Of a stretch of DNA of 5,833 nucleotides, positions 5,665 through 5,833 are shown one piece after another. The notes beneath the pieces were generated by a model. That model ran no database searches, had not been told where the DNA came from, and saw nothing but the letters and a program-made list of their open reading frames with translations. Origin of the DNA: Oscillospiraceae bacterium (GTDB lineage: Bacteria > Bacillota > Clostridia > Oscillospirales > Acutalibacteraceae); NCBI GenBank assembly GCA_019422905.1, contig JAHZCM010000125.1, positions 1 to 5,833 on the forward strand, read 5' to 3'. The position numbers were made by a program, and so were the translations under genes. The number at the start of each line of letters is the position of its first letter. Position 1 is the first letter of the stretch.

Positions 5665-5700
5665 CCTCTCGAAATGCCGTAAACCCGCATAAACACTGGG
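5665..5700 (+). repeat. Direct repeat, copy 2 (imperfect, ~35 bp)
   Basis: The 36-nt copy has CCTCTC, six variable bases, then CCGTAAACCCGCATAAACAC and TGGG. Compared with copy 1 it has an extra A and an extra GC-type insertion and lacks one C. It also forms its own hairpin, AAACCC (5681-5686) with GGGTTT (5698-5703). CCTCTC recurs once more at 5710-5715 without the rest of the repeat. Confidence 0.6.
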
Positions 5701-5772
5701 TTTCTTCGACCTCTCAACTTATTCAAACTCGCAAAATGAAACTTAATTCTAAACGCTTTTGTTTGGGGGATT

Positions 5773-5799
5773 TGATACCATTTGATTTTTCCTGATACC
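5773..5799 (+). repeat. Short direct repeat TGATACC, 20-bp period
   Basis: TGATACC occurs at 5773-5779 and 5793-5799, about two helical turns apart. With the TGTTATC repeats at 5641-5661 it adds to a run of phased short repeats at the right end. It could be chance at this length. Confidence 0.35.
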
Positions 5800-5833
5800 T
5801 ATTATCCTTATCCTATGGGCTTGCCGAACTTTT

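Larger units (their letters stand above)
5446..5833. other. Gene-free right end with hairpin and repeats
   Basis: No convincing gene is seen in the last ~390 bp. The longest frame on the plus strand (5354-5692) overlaps the real membrane-protein gene, the hairpin and the repeats. On the minus strand a frame of about 50 codons (starting near 5798, stop near 5649) has no start or ribosome site. The stretch holds the hairpin at 5507-5548, the ~35-bp direct repeats at 5580 and 5665, and short direct repeats at 5641-5661 and 5773-5799. It could be the 3' flank of a leftward gene beyond the window, or the end of a mobile element. Confidence 0.5.

Noticed and set aside
5354..5692. 112-codon plus-strand frame at the right end
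   Set aside because: It overlaps the end of the membrane-protein gene and then reads through the terminator hairpin and direct repeats; no ribosome site stands out.
5580..5700. CRISPR array
   Set aside because: Only two imperfect copies with inserted bases and no further regular spacing, and no cas gene in the window.

Overview
The window looks like chromosomal DNA of a Gram-positive, GC-rich gut-type Clostridia bacterium (Oscillospirales/Ruminococcaceae-like). This rests on AGGAGG-type ribosome sites, SigA-type promoters, and typical Clostridia accessory genes: a GNAT acetyltransferase, an AraC regulator with a GyrI-like domain, and an MdlB-like ABC exporter. The genus cannot be fixed from sequence alone.

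Left part (1-2474), minus strand. A GNAT acetyltransferase runs off the left edge. It sits behind a near-consensus promoter (1214-1186) and an unusually long, GC-rich, hairpin-containing leader of about 325 nt. Upstream of it is a complete AraC-type regulator with a C-terminal effector-binding domain. A divergent intergenic region (2124-2474) then holds one promoter for each direction.

Middle part (2475-3526). A SAM-dependent methyltransferase on the plus strand is interrupted by one apparent extra C in a CCCC run (2724-2727). A very strong bidirectional terminator hairpin (3191-3238) follows, then about 290 bp of gene-free but strongly structured sequence.

Right part (3527-5833). The complete nucleotide-binding domain of an ABC exporter remains on the minus strand, but its membrane domain has been cut off near 4231. 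At that junction a foreign-looking segment begins. It carries a plus-strand promoter with a perfect palindrome, a structured leader, an XRE-type HTH regulator of a kind I associate with integrative elements, and an AT-rich single-TM protein of unknown function. The last ~390 bp have no convincing gene. They hold a terminator hairpin (better for leftward transcripts), a pair of ~35-bp imperfect direct repeats, and short direct repeats. This resembles the end or recombination-site region of a mobile element whose recombinase might lie beyond 5833.

The clearest story is decay and insertion: a frameshifted methyltransferase, a beheaded ABC exporter and a newly acquired HTH/membrane-protein module. 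The least described parts are that two-gene module with its palindromic promoter and leader, and the repeat region to its right.
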